Assembly: GCA_030147505.1 (NCBI GenBank)
Contig: JASBVG010000121.1
Coordinates: 1-37,782 of the forward strand
Length of the DNA: 37,782 nucleotides
Reading direction: 5' to 3'
Origin: Tardiphaga sp.
Lineage (GTDB): Bacteria > Pseudomonadota > Alphaproteobacteria > Rhizobiales > Xanthobacteraceae
In this document: positions 1 through 7,725 of the stretch, piece by piece
How the letters are laid out: the number at the start of each line of letters is the position of its first letter
How positions within the stretch are numbered: position 1 is the stretch's first letter
Made by a program: the position numbers and the translations under genes
The notes under the pieces: generated by a model
Told to the model about the DNA's origin: nothing
The model's input: only the letters and a program-made list of their open reading frames with translations
The model's database searches: none

Positions 1-1445
1 GCATGGCCGCCGACCTGTTCGAGACCTATGCGGTGACGGCCGTCGCCACCATGGTGCTGGCGGCGATCTTCTTCGCCTCCTCGCCGCTCTTGGTGAACAT
101 GATGACGCTGCCGCTTGCGATTGGCGGCATCTGCATCATCACCTCGATCATCGGCACCTTCTTCGTCAAGCTCGGTGCCAGCCAGTCGATCATGGGAGCG
201 CTCTATAAGGGGCTGATCGCGACGGGCGTGCTGTCGCTGTTCGGACTGGCTATCGCCATTCACTGGCTGGTCGGCTTCGGGGCGCTCGAGGGCGTGAAAT
301 ATACCGGCTTCGCATTGTTCGAATGCGGCGTGGTGGGTCTCGTCGTCACCGGCCTGATCATCTGGATCACCGAATACTACACCGGCACCGACTATCGCCC
401 GGTGAAGTCGATCGCGCAGTCCTCGGTCACCGGCCATGGCACCAATGTGATCCAGGGTCTCGCCATCTCGATGGAGTCGACCGCAGGTCCCGCCATCGTC
501 ATCATCGCCGGCATTCTCGTCACCTACAGCCTCGCCGGCCTGTTTGGCATCGCGATTGCCACCACCACCATGCTGGCGCTGGCCGGCATGATCGTGGCGC
601 TCGATGCTTTCGGCCCGGTCACCGACAATGCCGGCGGCATTGCCGAAATGGCGGGCTTGCCTAAGGAAGTGCGCAAGTCCACCGACGCGCTGGACGCGGT
701 CGGCAACACGACCAAGGCCGTCACCAAGGGCTATGCGATCGGCTCCGCCGGTCTCGGCGCGCTGGTGCTGTTCGCGGCCTACAACGAGGACCTGAAGTTC
801 TTCATCGCAAACAGCGCGAAGAACCCGTACTTCCAGGGCGTCACGCCCGACTTCTCGCTGAACAATCCCTATGTGGTGGTGGGCCTGCTGTTCGGCGGCC
901 TGTTGCCCTATCTGTTCGGCGCGATGGGCATGACGGCGGTGGGCCGCGCGGCCGGCGCCATCGTCGAGGAAGTGCGGCGTCAGTTCCGCGAAAAGCCCGG
1001 CATCATGCAGGGCACCGACAAGCCGGACTACGGCAAGGCGGTGGACCTGCTGACCCGTGCGGCGATCAAGGAGATGATCATTCCGTCGCTACTGCCGGTG
1101 CTGTCGCCGATCGTGGTGTACTTCCTGATCTATGTGATCGCGGGCGGTGGCGCGGCCGGCAAGTCGGCGGCGTTCTCGGCGGTCGGCGCCATGCTGCTCG
1201 GTGTCATCGTCACCGGCCTGTTCGTGGCCATCTCGATGACCTCGGGCGGCGGTGCCTGGGACAACGCCAAGAAGTATATCGAGGACGGCCATTTCGGCGG
1301 CAAGGGCTCGGATGCACATAAGGCAGCCGTGACCGGCGATACCGTCGGCGATCCCTACAAGGACACGGCGGGCCCCGCCGTGAATCCGATGATCAAGATC
1401 ACCAATATCGTGGCGCTGCTGCTGCTCGCGATATTGGCGCACTGA
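1..1445 (+). CDS. hppA: K+-independent H+-translocating membrane pyrophosphatase, C-terminal part
   Basis: The product pumps protons across the inner membrane using pyrophosphate hydrolysis. The gene runs in from the left edge: 480 residues are present, while the family is usually about 700 aa, so the N-terminal third is outside the window and the first in-window Met is not a real start. Many hydrophobic helices are visible, together with conserved stretches such as DNAGGIAEMAG and GNTTKAVTKGYAIG. The Lys after GNTT (codon 714-716) is the known marker of the K+-independent class; K+-dependent enzymes carry Ala there. The C-terminal part keeps the GGAWDNAKKYIEDG and GDTVGDPYKDTAGP motifs. A strong terminator follows the stop codon, so this is the last gene of its transcript. 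Confidence 0.97.
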   Translation, partial: MAADLFETYAVTAVATMVLAAIFFASSPLLVNMMTLPLAIGGICIITSIIGTFFVKLGASQSIMGALYKGLIATGVLSLFGLAIAIHWLVGFGALEGVKYTGFALFECGVVGLVVTGLIIWITEYYTGTDYRPVKSIAQSSVTGHGTNVIQGLAISMESTAGPAIVIIAGILVTYSLAGLFGIAIATTTMLALAGMIVALDAFGPVTDNAGGIAEMAGLPKEVRKSTDALDAVGNTTKAVTKGYAIGSAGLGALVLFAAYNEDLKFFIANSAKNPYFQGVTPDFSLNNPYVVVGLLFGGLLPYLFGAMGMTAVGRAAGAIVEEVRRQFREKPGIMQGTDKPDYGKAVDLLTRAAIKEMIIPSLLPVLSPIVVYFLIYVIAGGGAAGKSAAFSAVGAMLLGVIVTGLFVAISMTSGGGAWDNAKKYIEDGHFGGKGSDAHKAAVTGDTVGDPYKDTAGPAVNPMIKITNIVALLLLAILAH

Positions 1446-1468
1446 ACTTGATTTGAACTAAACCTTCA

Positions 1469-1504
1469 AAAGCCCCGTGGTCGGTCTCACGGGGCTTTCC
1501 TTTT
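1469..1504 (+). terminator. Rho-independent terminator after hppA
   Basis: An 11-bp perfect stem, AAAGCCCCGTG (1469-1479) with CACGGGGCTTT (1488-1498), is followed by the T-rich stretch CCTTTT. It lies 24 bases after the hppA stop. Confidence 0.9.
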
Positions 1505-1572
1505 AACAAAATTACAACTTAAGGTGGTTTATTTTGATATGAATGCCGTTCGGCGAACTGCTGGGAGCGCTC

Positions 1573-2472
1573 ATGAGCACGACAGCTATTTCGGCAAACG
1601 AGGGTAGTTCATCCGTCGCCCTCGTGCTTTGGCCGACGATCAGACGCTCCTATGCGGAGTGCTTCCGCCAATTTTCGGACGTGGTTCGCGCAGTTTGGCT
1701 TTGGCTCCTCGTACTTCTTCCCGTTATGGGATTGGCGGATGCGCTCCGATGGTCGGTGGCTGCTGATATCCACCAACGACTTCAATCCGGCGCTCCCGAA
1801 ACTGCGAGCGCTCACTCTGTTATCGTCGCTTCCGGATTGTATACATCCGCTGTCATTGTGTTGACGTTGGCATATATCGACATTGCTGTTCAGTGGCACC
1901 GAAAGATCATTCTGCAGCAGCAGATCACATGTCCCGGTCTGCTCTTCTTGACCGAGGCGCCATGGCAATATCTGGGGGCTTTTCTGGTGATTGCGCTCAT
2001 TGCCGTCATTCCGCCAGCAGTCGCCTTGCCCCTCGCCAAGAGTGACCTGACGCTAGAACTCCCAATCTGGCTCGATGTGCTGCTGACCTGCTTGCTCTTT
2101 TGCATGTTGGCCGCTTGCCTCATCGCCTTTGTGAGACTGTGTCTGGTATTGCCAGCTCAAGCGACCGGGAACAGGGTGTTTTCATTCCTGAAAAGCTGGC
2201 AGAAGACGCGACGCAACACTTTGAAGTTGATCGTCGGTCTGTGCGCTTGCGTGATGCCGCCAGGAATTCTCCTCCTTGGCGTTCTGCAAGTTTTCGGGAT
2301 CGAGCGCTATGACGACCCGCTTGAGGCGCTTTTCGCAAACGAGCATTTCCCTGATGCCCGGAACGTGGATATCCTCGCGATGCAAATACATATCGTCGTG
2401 ACTTTTTTCACCCTGCCGATTGTGGTCAGTTTCCTTTCGAACATTTATCGTGAACTCTGCTTGCGCGTTTAG
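1573..2472 (+). CDS. Hypothetical multi-pass membrane protein
   Basis: About 299 aa with several hydrophobic segments: near residues 38-55 (WLWLLVLLPVMGLADAL), 82-102, 132-155, 165-195, 218-240 and a last one before the C-terminus. No family was recognised and no catalytic motif is visible. The start at 1573 is chosen because GGGAG (1563-1567) sits 5 bases upstream; an in-frame ATG at 1543 has a purine-rich box only 15 bases away and is less likely. The gene stands alone between two terminators. Its codons are visibly richer in A/T than those of the flanking genes, which could mean recent acquisition or low expression. Confidence 0.75.
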   Translation: MSTTAISANEGSSSVALVLWPTIRRSYAECFRQFSDVVRAVWLWLLVLLPVMGLADALRWSVAADIHQRLQSGAPETASAHSVIVASGLYTSAVIVLTLAYIDIAVQWHRKIILQQQITCPGLLFLTEAPWQYLGAFLVIALIAVIPPAVALPLAKSDLTLELPIWLDVLLTCLLFCMLAACLIAFVRLCLVLPAQATGNRVFSFLKSWQKTRRNTLKLIVGLCACVMPPGILLLGVLQVFGIERYDDPLEALFANEHFPDARNVDILAMQIHIVVTFFTLPIVVSFLSNIYRELCLRV

Positions 2473-2510
2473 CATCAGCTTCAGGCTGGACGGCCCAACA
2501 GGCCAATGCA

Positions 2511-2543
2511 AAAATCTCGCGGTAACCCGCGGGATTTTCTTTT
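2511..2543 (+). terminator. Rho-independent terminator
   Basis: Arms AAAATCTCGCGG (2511-2522) and CCGCGGGATTTT (2527-2538) form a 12-bp stem with one T-G wobble, followed by CTTTT. It closes the membrane-protein gene that ends at 2472. Confidence 0.8.
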
Positions 2544-2554
2544 GCCATTGAAAG

Positions 2555-2974
2555 ATGAACATGATGCGCAGGATCGTTTTGACTGTATTTGCAAGCTGCA
2601 TGTTCGCAACGCCAGCGCTCACTGCCCCCAAATGTCCCATCGATGATGACGCCGCTGCCAAAGCCGGCGGCTTGGCCAACGCGGTGACAGCCGCTGTCAA
2701 GGCCGAGTTCAGCTGTGAGGGTGCTTTTCGGATTCTCGATCTCTGCCAACTCGGATCGACCGCCGACAACGCGCTGTCCGAGACGGTGCTGACCAAATGC
2801 GAACCGCGTTTCCTGCCGAAAGCGCTGCCAGCCACAAAAGCCGCGTACGAGAAAGCGCGGGCGAAATGCAGTAAAATCGCCGCAAAGGACGGCACCATGT
2901 ATCAGGGGCAGGCGGCCGTGTGCCTCGCCCGGACTGCTCGCGATTTTGCTCGGAAATACGGGACGAAAAGCTGA
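2555..2974 (+). CDS. Small secreted Cys-containing protein, unknown function
   Basis: About 139 aa. The N-terminus reads as a Sec signal peptide (basic MNMMRR, then hydrophobic IVLTVFASCMFATPALT) with likely cleavage near TPALTA. The mature part has six cysteines, consistent with disulfides in the periplasm, and is Ala/Lys-rich and probably helical. No family recognised. ATG codons at 2555, 2561 and 2564 are all possible starts; none has a strong ribosome site. The stop is 5 bases before the start of the N-acetyltransferase gene, so the two are probably co-transcribed. Confidence 0.65.
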   Translation: MNMMRRIVLTVFASCMFATPALTAPKCPIDDDAAAKAGGLANAVTAAVKAEFSCEGAFRILDLCQLGSTADNALSETVLTKCEPRFLPKALPATKAAYEKARAKCSKIAAKDGTMYQGQAAVCLARTARDFARKYGTKS

Positions 2975-2979
2975 CCCCG

Positions 2980-3804
2980 ATGACTGACGTGTTTCAACTC
3001 GATCGCTATTTCGAACGGATCGGTTTCACCGGCAAACCCGCGCCAGATCTCGCAACGCTGACGGCGATCCATGCGGCGCATGTCAGCGCCATTCCGTTCG
3101 AGGGAATCAATCCGCTGTTGCGCCGTCCGGTCGATCTGGATCTGCCATCGCTGCAGCGCAAGCTGGTCGACAGTCGCCGCGGTGGGTACTGCTATGAACA
3201 TAACGCTGTGCTCCGGGCCGCGCTGGAGGCCATCGGCTTCAAGGTCACCGGTCTCGGTGGACGCGTGCGCTGGAATTCGCCGCCAGACAGCCCTTTGGGT
3301 CCGAAAACGCATATGCTCCTCAAGGTCGATCTGCCGGATAGACCTTATCTCGCGGATGCCGGCTTCGGTGCCTGCGTGCTCGATGCGCCGCTGCAACTCG
3401 TCGCCGATATGGAGCAGACCACGGCGATGGGCACCTATAAAATAACGGATATCGACGGGCGGCTTTGGCTGGCTGCGAAGCGGTCCGGTGGCTGGCGGAC
3501 CATGTATGTGTTCGATCTCATCCCGCAACTGCAGTCCGACTACGAACTCGGCAACTGGTACACATCGACCAATCCGGCGGTGCCATTTCCGACCACGCTG
3601 GTGATGGAACGAGTCACCGGTGATCGCCGGTTCAAGCTGGTCAATCGCCATCTGATCGTCGAGGCGCGGGGTGGGGAGCAGATCTCGACGCGGATGCTCG
3701 AGAGTGCGAGCGAATTGCGGCAAGTGCTCGACGAGACGTTCAACGTGGCGTCACCTGTGCCTGTCGAGGAACTCTACGCGATCATCAGCCGCAGCGAGAA
3801 GTAA
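2980..3804 (+). CDS. nat: Arylamine N-acetyltransferase
   Basis: A cytosolic enzyme of the NAT family that moves acetyl from acetyl-CoA to arylamines or hydrazines by a ping-pong mechanism. All three catalytic residues are visible: Cys71 in SRRGGYCYEHN, His111 in KTHMLL and Asp126 in YLADAGFG. The length (274 aa) is normal for bacterial NATs. The start at 2980 (MTDVFQLDRYF) fits the family N-terminus; a longer frame from 2920 would overlap the upstream gene. It follows the small secreted-protein gene by 5 bases. The physiological substrate cannot be told from sequence. Confidence 0.95.
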   Translation: MTDVFQLDRYFERIGFTGKPAPDLATLTAIHAAHVSAIPFEGINPLLRRPVDLDLPSLQRKLVDSRRGGYCYEHNAVLRAALEAIGFKVTGLGGRVRWNSPPDSPLGPKTHMLLKVDLPDRPYLADAGFGACVLDAPLQLVADMEQTTAMGTYKITDIDGRLWLAAKRSGGWRTMYVFDLIPQLQSDYELGNWYTSTNPAVPFPTTLVMERVTGDRRFKLVNRHLIVEARGGEQISTRMLESASELRQVLDETFNVASPVPVEELYAIISRSEK

Positions 3805-3882
3805 GTCGATTGCACAGCGAATTGCGGCGGATGATGCCTTCGGCTAATCCGCGCGACAATTGAACATCATCGCGAGAGAACC

Positions 3883-4038
3883 ATGTCCCTGTCATCCGCC
3901 AAGAACTTCGCCCTGCGCGCCGCCAAATCGCAGGACCAGAAGGAAGCCACCGAGCTGCTGTCTAAAGCGATCATGGAATTGACGCTGGCGATCGAGGCGC
4001 AAGAGGCCAAGATTAAAAAGATCAACAAAGGCGGATGA
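3883..4038 (+). CDS. 51-aa hypothetical protein
   Basis: A short ORF beginning MSLSSAKNFALRAAKSQDQK and ending with a Lys-rich tail (KIKKINKGG). It has a purine-rich box (GAGAGAA) just upstream of the ATG, normal high-GC codon use and an amphipathic helical look: basic first half, then an acidic/Leu-rich stretch (EATELLSKAIMELTLAIEAQ) that could form a short coiled coil. No signal peptide or membrane segment. Function unknown. Confidence 0.6.
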   Translation: MSLSSAKNFALRAAKSQDQKEATELLSKAIMELTLAIEAQEAKIKKINKGG

Positions 4039-4118
4039 TCCTATCGCGCTCACAGCTTTGCGAGTGAACCAAACGCGATCCCAGCCGTTCAGTGTTCCCA
4101 ACATCAGAGGAACACGAC

Positions 4119-4361
4119 ATGAGCGCGCTCGCAAAAATCAAGGAACATATGGAAGTCATCGGCGCCGATGGCGTTCATGTCGGGACTGTCGATAAGGTCG
4201 AAGGCAACCGCATCAAGCTGACCAAGAAGGATAGCGGCGAGGGCAGCCACAAAGGTCATCATCATTTCATCGATGGCGGTCTCGTTGCCGATGTCGAGGG
4301 CAACAAGGTGCGGCTGTCGGCCAATGGCGCCGTGGCGTTCTCGATGGAAGAAGAGAAATAG
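4119..4361 (+). CDS. DUF2171 domain protein
   Basis: An 80-aa protein matching the pattern of the DUF2171 family: MEVIGADGVHVGTVDKVEG, then IKLTKKDSGEG and a His-rich turn (SHKGHHHFIDGG) before VADVEGNKVRLSANG. The fold is expected to be a small PRC-barrel-like beta structure. The start at 4119 is preceded by AGAGGAA with a 6-base gap; the upstream ATG at 4092 lacks such a site. No function is known for the family, and members are often found among stress-related small genes. Confidence 0.85.
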   Translation: MSALAKIKEHMEVIGADGVHVGTVDKVEGNRIKLTKKDSGEGSHKGHHHFIDGGLVADVEGNKVRLSANGAVAFSMEEEK

Positions 4362-4391
4362 CGGCCTCAACATTCGTGTCTGGAGGTTCGC

Positions 4392-4577
4392 TTGGCGGTC
4401 TGTGATTTATGCGAGCGTGAAGTTCCGGACAGAGCCGGCGTCTGCCAGCATTGCGGGCGGTTACAGACGTCGCCCGCAGAAGCGCGTCGGCGTAATATCA
4501 AAACGGCCATCGCCATTTTAGCGGCGGTGGCCGTTTTTGTTTTGTGGGGGAAGTTCGTCGGCTTCAGGTCAAGTTGA
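4392..4577 (+). CDS. Zinc-ribbon membrane protein with TTG start
   Basis: A 61-aa protein with an N-terminal pair of Cys-x2-Cys knuckles (CDLC and CQHC, residues 4-7 and 18-21) that should bind one zinc, followed by a single membrane helix (TAIAILAAVAVFVLWGKFVG). The start is TTG at 4392, supported by GGAGG at 4382-4386, 5 bases upstream. It would sit in the inner membrane with the zinc knuckle in the cytoplasm. The role is unknown. It lies 30 bases after the DUF2171 gene and may share its transcript. Confidence 0.7.
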   Translation: MAVCDLCEREVPDRAGVCQHCGRLQTSPAEARRRNIKTAIAILAAVAVFVLWGKFVGFRSS

Positions 4578-4583
4578 AGTCGC

Positions 4584-5591
4584 TCACTTCACCTCCATCT
4601 GCAGGCCTTCCTTATCAATGATGCCCTTGAATTTCAGGGCCTCGGCTTCGATGAAGGTCTGATATTGCGCAGGCGTGCCATAGTCGGGCACGGCGCCCAT
4701 GGCGGCGATGCTCTTCTTGGCGGCGTCGGTGGCGAGCAGTACCTTGATCTGCGCGTTGAGCGCGGTCACGGCCTCTGTCGGCGTGCTCTTCGGATAGAAC
4801 GCCCCGAACCAGGTCGACACGTCGAAATTCTTGAGTTCGGGCACGCCGGTCTCGCGCATCGACGGTACATTCGGGCATTGCGCATTGCGTTCCGGCGTTG
4901 TCACCGCCAGCGCGTTGAGCTTGCCGTCGAGCACCTGCGGCAGCGATGGATAGAGATTATCGCACAGGATCTGCACGTCGCCGGCCAAGGCCGCCTGCAG
5001 CGCAGGGCCGGCACCGCGGAACGGGACGTGCTGCATCTTGAGGCCCGTGAGCTGCAGCCACCACGCGCCGGTGAGGTGCGGGCTCTGGCCGACGCCGGAC
5101 GATGCGTAATTCAGCTTGTCCGGATTGGCCTTGATATAGGCGATCAGCTCCGGGATCGTCTTGATCGGCACGCTCGGATGCGCGCACATGATGTTGGGCA
5201 GCTTGATCATGTTGGAGACCGGCTGCAGCTGGTCGATCTTGTAGGGCAGGTTCTTGAAGATGCTGTAGGCGATGGCGTTGGGGCCGGGATTGCCGATCAG
5301 GATGGTGTGACCGTCGCCCTTGAGGCGCGCGACTTCGGCAACGCCGATGGTGCCGCCGCCGCCCGAGCGGTTTTCGACGACGACCGACTGGCCCCAGATC
5401 GGCTGCAGATGTGCGGCGAGCATGCGGCCCATCACGTCGGTCGAACCGCCGGCTGCGGCAGGCACGATGACGCGGACGGTTTCGGTGGGTTTCCATTCGC
5501 CGGCGCCAAGGCTGGCGCGCGGCAGGATAGCTGCGGTCGATAGCGCGGCAGCACCGGTGAGGACGCGGCGGCGGGTAACCAGTTTGGTCAT
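4584..5591 (-). CDS. Tripartite tricarboxylate transporter substrate-binding protein (Bug/TctC family)
   Basis: A 335-aa periplasmic binding protein. The N-terminus has a twin-arginine signal (TRRRVLTGAAALSTAAILP), so Tat export is likely. The mature part has the Bug signatures IVPAAAGGSTDVMGR near the start and VVENRSGGGGTIG, followed by NYASSGVGQSPHL. Bug proteins bind small carboxylates or related ligands; the ligand here is not predictable. The start at 5591 has AGGGA 7 bases upstream; a further ATG upstream at 5612 is less likely. No TctA/TctB membrane genes are adjacent, so it is an orphan binding protein. Confidence 0.93.
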   Translation of the reverse strand: MTKLVTRRRVLTGAAALSTAAILPRASLGAGEWKPTETVRVIVPAAAGGSTDVMGRMLAAHLQPIWGQSVVVENRSGGGGTIGVAEVARLKGDGHTILIGNPGPNAIAYSIFKNLPYKIDQLQPVSNMIKLPNIMCAHPSVPIKTIPELIAYIKANPDKLNYASSGVGQSPHLTGAWWLQLTGLKMQHVPFRGAGPALQAALAGDVQILCDNLYPSLPQVLDGKLNALAVTTPERNAQCPNVPSMRETGVPELKNFDVSTWFGAFYPKSTPTEAVTALNAQIKVLLATDAAKKSIAAMGAVPDYGTPAQYQTFIEAEALKFKGIIDKEGLQMEVK

Positions 5592-5689
5592 GAGTGTTCC
5601 CTCTCGTGTCATTTATGACTTTGGTTCTTAGCGAAAACCGTAGTCAGAGCCGTGACCGCAGACAAGACGCGTCGGCGTTATGAAGAAAC

Positions 5690-5722
5690 AAAAAGCCCCG
5701 CAGCGTTGCTGCGGGGCTTTTT
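5690..5722. terminator. Bidirectional terminator
   Basis: A 15-bp perfect stem with a GTT loop: AAAAAGCCCCGCAGC (5690-5704) and GCTGCGGGGCTTTTT (5708-5722). The A-run and T-run allow termination on both strands; the obvious user is the minus-strand bamE gene ending at 5772. Confidence 0.9.
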
Positions 5723-5771
5723 GAATTTCGTAGAGCGGATTAGCGAACTGTAATCCGCCGCCGGGCTGCAA

Positions 5772-6242
5772 CTACCTGAAGCTGATCAGGCGGAACAGCG
5801 GCGCGAGATAGCTCATCTCCGAGCCGGAGGTCGGCGTGGTGCGGCTGATGAAGTCGAAGATCTTGCCGTCCTGCAGGCCGTAATTGGCAAGACGCGTAAC
5901 CTTGCGGTCCTTGTCGAAATAGACGGCGATGACGCGCTGGTCGGTGACCTTCTGAGGCATGAAGGCGACGGCGCGTTCGGCGCGCTGCGAGATGTAGTAG
6001 AACACTTCGCCGTTGAGCGTGGCGACGGTGGAGGGAGTGCCCATCACGATCAGCACCTGATCCTGGCTGGCGCCGATCGGGCTCTGCTCGAGCGCACCAG
6101 TGGGCAGGATATAGCCCTTCTGGAACTGCTCGGCGCAGGCGCCGAGCGACAGGCAGACGGCAGCGACAGCCATGGCCGAACGGACCCGGCGCCAGCTCAG
6201 GCGCGATCCACGGATGGCAGTGCTCAGGCTCGAATTGGTCAT
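5772..6242 (-). CDS. bamE: Outer membrane protein assembly factor BamE (SmpA/OmlA family lipoprotein)
   Basis: A 156-aa lipoprotein of the beta-barrel assembly (BAM) complex. A signal peptide ends in a lipobox (LSLGAC, Cys36). The SmpA/OmlA core follows: the QDQVLIVMGTPS turn, then FYYISQRAERAVAF and RVIAVYFDKDRKVTRLANYG. The start at 6242 (MTNSSLSTAIRGSRL) puts the signal peptide at a normal distance; the longer open frame to 6452 would run across the divergent promoter region and into the neighbouring gene. It is divergent from the cytochrome bc1 chaperone gene, an arrangement I recall from related genomes. Confidence 0.92.
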   Translation of the reverse strand: MTNSSLSTAIRGSRLSWRRVRSAMAVAAVCLSLGACAEQFQKGYILPTGALEQSPIGASQDQVLIVMGTPSTVATLNGEVFYYISQRAERAVAFMPQKVTDQRVIAVYFDKDRKVTRLANYGLQDGKIFDFISRTTPTSGSEMSYLAPLFRLISFR

Positions 6243-6365
6243 AGCGGAGGAATCCCCATCCTCGAAGCGGTGCCGGGGCTCTTGCATCCCGGAAGGCGTT
6301 GACGTACCGGGCAGAACTGCCGAATGCAACATGCCCGTGCCCGACCGGGCCACAAGGAACCCGTC

Positions 6366-6908
6366 ATGATCTGGCCGTTCAGTCGATTCAGGAAGCCCCC
6401 GGCGCGGTTGCGCGGCACCATTGAAGCGATCTATGGCATGATCGTGGCGCAAGCCCGAGAACCGTTGTTTTACCGGGATTTAGGGGCGCCCGACACGGTC
6501 GAGGGGCGTTTCGACATGTTGCTGGTTCAGCTCTGGCTGGTGCTACGGCGGCTGGAGCCCAAGAGCGAGCTGGCGCAGGGGCTTTTTGACAGGTTCTGCG
6601 ACGATATGGACGACAATCTGCGCGAACTCGGCACCAGCGACCTCAAAGTACCGAAGAAAATGCGCGAATTCGGCGGCGCCTTCTACGGCCGCACCAAGGC
6701 TTATGACGCAGCCATGGCCGAAGGCAACGAGGCGCTGGCGGCGGCCTTGTCGAAGAATATCTATAATGGCCGCGATATCGATCATGCACGGCAACTCGCC
6801 GCCTATGTGGAAGCGGCCGATCGTCATTTTGCCGGGCTGGATCCGGCCATATTCACCTCCGGGGCGTGGCGCTTTCCGTCGCCCGCGGCAATCCTGGTAA
6901 CGACATGA
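6366..6908 (+). CDS. Ubiquinol-cytochrome c chaperone family protein (CBP3/UQCC1-like)
   Basis: A 180-aa soluble protein of the CBP3 family, which in mitochondria helps cytochrome b assemble into the bc1 complex. Characteristic segments are AIYGMIVAQAREPLFYRDLG, DTVEGRFDMLLVQLWLVLRRL and FCDDMDDNLRELG, followed by VPKKMREFGGAFYGR. The start at 6366 (MIWPFSRFRK) has AAGGAA 6 bases upstream. The stop overlaps the start of the next gene (ATGA), so the two are translationally coupled. A role in bacterial bc1 maturation is inferred from the family. Confidence 0.92.
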   Translation: MIWPFSRFRKPPARLRGTIEAIYGMIVAQAREPLFYRDLGAPDTVEGRFDMLLVQLWLVLRRLEPKSELAQGLFDRFCDDMDDNLRELGTSDLKVPKKMREFGGAFYGRTKAYDAAMAEGNEALAAALSKNIYNGRDIDHARQLAAYVEAADRHFAGLDPAIFTSGAWRFPSPAAILVTT

Positions 6909-7525
6909 GCAAATCCGATCGCGGCCCAAAGCCTTCAAAATTCGAGCCGTCGCAACTTACGCCGTCGCAACTCCCGCCGCCGCCCTGGAGCGTGCCGGTC
7001 CCGGTGGCTGAAATTCCCGAGGCGGGTCTGTCCCAGACCATCGAGGCGCGGCCGGACGAACGCAGGGCGATGGCCGAGTTGGGCGATCTGCCCGCGATTG
7101 CCGCGGTCAAGGCCGAGCTGAGACTGCTGCCGGTGCGGGGCGGGACGGTCCATGTCACCGGCCGGGTGACGGGCAGGGTCACGCAGATCTGCGTGGTGTC
7201 GCTCGACCCGGTCGAGAACGATATCGATGAGGATGTGGACGTGGTGTTCGCGCCGCCGGCGCAGATTCGCGAACTCGCCGAATCGATGGAAGAAGACGAC
7301 GGCGTGAGCGAGGAAGAGCGTCCGGACCCGCCGGAGCCCATCGAGGACGGCGTCATCGATATCGGAAAACTGGCCACCGACGCGCTGTTCCTGGGTCTCG
7401 ATCCGTATCCGCGCAAGCCGGATGCGGTGTTCCAGGATCAGGTCGAGACGCCTAATCCCGACGAACATCCCTTCGCGGCGCTGAAGGCGCTGCAAGGGGG
7501 GGCGGACAAGCCCAAGAAGCCGTGA
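6905..7525 (+). CDS. YceD family protein (DUF177)
   Basis: A 206-aa DUF177/YceD protein. In most bacteria this family sits next to rpmF, plsX and fabH and is linked to 23S rRNA or ribosome maturation. Visible features are a Pro/Ser-rich N-terminus, the GGTVHVTGRVTGRVTQICVV strand region, the acidic run DIDEDVDVVF and the C-terminal signature DIGKLATDALFLGLDPYPRK. It starts at 6905 inside the previous stop codon (4-base overlap). No rpmF follows; the next gene is plsX after a 200-base gap. Confidence 0.92.
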   Translation: MSKSDRGPKPSKFEPSQLTPSQLPPPPWSVPVPVAEIPEAGLSQTIEARPDERRAMAELGDLPAIAAVKAELRLLPVRGGTVHVTGRVTGRVTQICVVSLDPVENDIDEDVDVVFAPPAQIRELAESMEEDDGVSEEERPDPPEPIEDGVIDIGKLATDALFLGLDPYPRKPDAVFQDQVETPNPDEHPFAALKALQGGADKPKKP

Positions 7526-7591
7526 GGCGGCCGGATTGGTTCCGATTCCGTTCGCCTGCAGCTTGCGGGGGAAAACAGCGTGGTCAAGGTG

Positions 7592-7619
7592 TTGTGTCAA
7601 ATGGCGGAAACGCTATTGT
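7592..7619 (+). promoter_or_regulatory. Possible promoter for plsX
   Basis: TTGTGT (7592-7597) and TATTGT (7614-7619) are separated by 16 bases in the 200-base gap before plsX. Each is only a fair match to sigma-70 boxes. The gap holds no other gene that I can support. Confidence 0.3.
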
Positions 7620-7725
7620 CGCGCGCCGAAAACGGGTCCATGCCATCACTTTGCTGCCGCCGGTCGCGGCAGTTCGTCGGCGGCCATGTGGATAACGCCG
7701 CACAAGACAGGTTTCCAGGACGTAC

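Noticed and set aside
4665..5543. A 292-codon plus-strand frame
   Set aside because: Antisense to the Bug-family gene, which has a Tat signal and family motifs; the translation is low-complexity.
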